Origin: Glossina fuscipes
Lineage: Eukaryota > Arthropoda > Insecta > Diptera > Glossinidae
Length of the DNA stretch: 64,000 nucleotides
Direction: 5' to 3'
NCBI RefSeq assembly: GCF_014805625.2
Contig: NW_023998415.1
Coordinates: forward strand, 37,926,228 to 37,990,227
The notes beneath the pieces were generated by a model. It was not told where the DNA came from. It did not search any database and was given only the letters and a program-made list of their open reading frames with translations. The position numbers were made by a program, and so were the translations under genes. Shown piece after piece: positions 62,259 through 64,000 of this stretch. Position 1 is the stretch's first letter, and each line of letters starts with the position of its first letter.

Positions 62259-62790
62259 TTAGGTCATGTGGAAAAATTCCCCGCGGTATGATGTTGATGC
62301 CTACACCTGATTGTCTCAAGCGAATGTGTGCTTAAAAGATGACATTTCAGCTTCCATTTTATGTCCAGATAGGTTTCTAATTCTTTGTTCGTGTAAAAGA
62401 TTATATTGATTTGAGAGCGAGTGAAATATCTGAAGCAATATGCGAGGTGACGTTTTTTTACGATATAAAGAGGGTAAAAACGCTACAAAAAAACGAAAAA
62501 AAAAAAAAAATTGCGAAATGGACGATGAGAAGGCTGTGAGTGAACAAAGGGTCCAGGTAGGTGATGAAGTGGTTTTCTCGATTCCGTTCCGGAAACGTAG
62601 ATATCAAAGTGGCACCCATCAGTCATTGAAAAAGTCGATGAAATTTTGCAATTGGTGGAGGAAGACTGGCACACTTGTTGCCAGGAGCAGAGTAGCGGAG
62701 GCACTAAACGTCAAACACATAACAGTTTGAAATCATTTGAAAAGGCTACAAGGAGAAGTTCGAAACCGTGGACACTTTTGTAATATGATT
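62259..62790 (+). pseudogene. Mariner relic: left end and N-terminal transposase
   Basis: TA at 62257-62258 followed by TTAGGTCATGTGGAAAA, which looks like a mariner inverted end. Downstream, a plus-strand frame from about 62440 reads FLRYKEGKNATKKRKK, AVSEQRVQ, then RVAEALNVKHITV-NHLKRL, matching in order the transposase N-terminus (YK-GKNAA, AVSERTV-RW, IAEALNVSHTTV-NHLKK). An in-frame TGA breaks it after ITV. The catalytic domain and right end were not found, so the element is truncated at about 62.8 kb. Confidence 0.65.
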
Positions 62791-63280
62791 TAATATATAA
62801 TGAACGAGTTTGTCTCATTTAACCACCAAAACGAGAAACAGTCGTTTCGACAAAGCAGAAATTCCGTAAGACTTCTACATAGAAATATGAATATTATATT
62901 ATTTGTTAACTTGATGTGAAAATTCGATGAGCGCTGCATAGTGTAGTGTACGTCAATTTAATCCAATTTATACTCATTCCTCGTCTTTCGCTTGTCGTGC
63001 TGCTTATGCAGTAAAAGCGAATATGACTATTTATTTGTTTCAGTGTTTCATTAAAATTTGGTAAAATGTAAATGGAGCGAATATGCTCAGAGAGTATGAC
63101 TATGATTATGAGAAAAAAATTACCTACGTCATTCATATATGAGAAAATAACAAATCGAAACGGAATGTATATCAAAGAGCATTATTATGTAACTGATTTC
63201 TGCGTGTACATAATTTTAGGCTGTATTAAGAGCAGCGTTACACGGATTTGACAAATAAACGTCAAACGAGTTTTATGACT
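62791..63280. other. Intergenic, no gene seen
   Basis: A+T-rich sequence between the mariner relic and the family A inverted pair; the 89-codon minus frame at 62906-63175 shows nothing recognisable. Confidence 0.4.
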
Positions 63281-63903
63281 TTTTAACCTCGTCCTTTGGC
63301 GACGGGTGTATTCATTTGCTCAAGAAGTTTGTAACGCCCGGAAGGAAGCATAAGAGACCCGCAAACTATATATATATTCTTGATCAACAGGATTAAATTT
63401 TAAATCGATTTAAGCATGTCCGTCTATTCGTCTGTGTAATGCCTGCTATAAACATTCTCCTCGCCCTAAATACGAAGCTATCGACTTAAAATTTGCCAGA
63501 AATATTGGAAGTTCTTGCACGCGAATTGATTTTGCAAATGGACCGAAATCGGTCGGAGGGCACGCCTACAGCGCAACTTAAGCTGAGAACACCTTTGTTT
63601 TTTCAAACAAAATGAAAAATTGCTTTTTTGGCTCATTGTTAGTTTAGGCCAATTCCAAACTCTTTTCCAAATTTTTAGGCGATATTTTTATTTGCGCTAA
63701 CGAGAAAATGTTCACCACAAAATACTGCAAAGTTGCGCGAATAGACAGATGGACAGACGCATATGCTTAAATCACCTAAGAATTTGATGCTTATCAAGAA
63801 CATATATACTCTGCGGTGTCTCTAATGCTTCCTTTTTGGGCGTTCCAAGTGTTTTGACACAATGAATGTATCCCTCATTCTTCGGTGATGGGTATAAAAA
63901 TAC
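63281..63903. repeat. Family A repeats arranged as an inverted pair
   Basis: Left block (63281-63440) is the family tail reverse-complemented: GCGACGGGTG, CCCGGAAGGAAGCATAAGAG, (TA)n, TTCTTGATCA, TTTAAGCATGTCCGTCTATT. Right block (63735-63900) is the same tail forward: GACAGATGGACAGACGCATA, TTGATGCTTATCAAGAACAT, TGCTTCCTTTTTGGGCGTTC, CGGTGATGGGTATAAAA. The spacer holds other family A internal segments. The result is an inverted dimer with arms of about 160 bp. Confidence 0.7.
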
Positions 63904-64000
63904 ATATAAATATTGTTTTTGTTAAGTAGGATTTTTTTTATTTTTCATTTTTTCAAACATACAAGAAGGATTAGGAACAAGAGTTGTTCAAGTAACGTAA
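63904..64000. other. Window end, nothing seen
   Basis: A+T-rich sequence with poly-T; no feature. Confidence 0.3.

Overview
This window is nuclear DNA of an insect, very likely a brachyceran (calyptrate-type) fly. It is strongly A+T-rich, its genes are split by short GT-AG introns (62-98 bp) and a few very long ones, and its proteins match fly or animal families. Diverged dispersed repeats with GTCY arrays and (TA)n tracts, like those of dipteran mini-me elements, are everywhere. A tsetse, stable-fly or house-fly relative would fit, but I cannot fix the species from the sequence.

Five protein-coding genes are supported. (1) 956-1998 (+): isoprenylcysteine carboxyl methyltransferase (ste14/ICMT), 3 exons. 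(2) 18531-4300 (-): an MFS sugar/trehalose transporter of the Tret1 type, closest in my memory to Drosophila CG10960. Its three 3' exons lie at 4300-6423, and a short first coding exon lies 12 kb upstream at 18415-18531. One of its introns has a GC donor. (3) 53264-46833 (-): an ecto-NOX (ENOX) disulfide-thiol exchanger homologue with an RRM and coiled coil, 7 coding exons. (4) 54841-57856 (+): WW-domain-binding protein 2 (Wbp2), 6 exons, divergent from ENOX and carrying an apparent one-base frameshift in a C9 run. (5) 61867-59275 (-): an unrecognised 513-residue coiled-coil protein, 3 exons.

The 28 kb between 18.5 and 46.8 kb, and the 12 kb transporter intron, hold no gene I can support. They hold microsatellites, two dispersed repeat families (A, mini-me-like, with TATACCC-type ends and GTCY/(TA)n tracts; B, ending in a TATACCCTGTACAACAAGTGG-like tail), and decayed transposons. 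The transposon relics are a 516-bp mariner with matching inverted ends and TA target sites (35754-36269), a second mariner relic near 62.3-62.8 kb, a Tc1-like relic (24.37-24.71 kb), and a Ty3/Gypsy RNase H-integrase relic (28.79-27.94 kb, minus).

The genes are unrelated housekeeping functions (prenyl-protein methylation, sugar transport, redox/RNA-binding, WW-domain adaptor) and form no pathway. I saw no convincing new biological system. The most useful observations are gene-model details that simple ORF calling misses (remote exon, GC-AG intron, NAGNAG acceptor, homopolymer frameshift) and the transposon relics.
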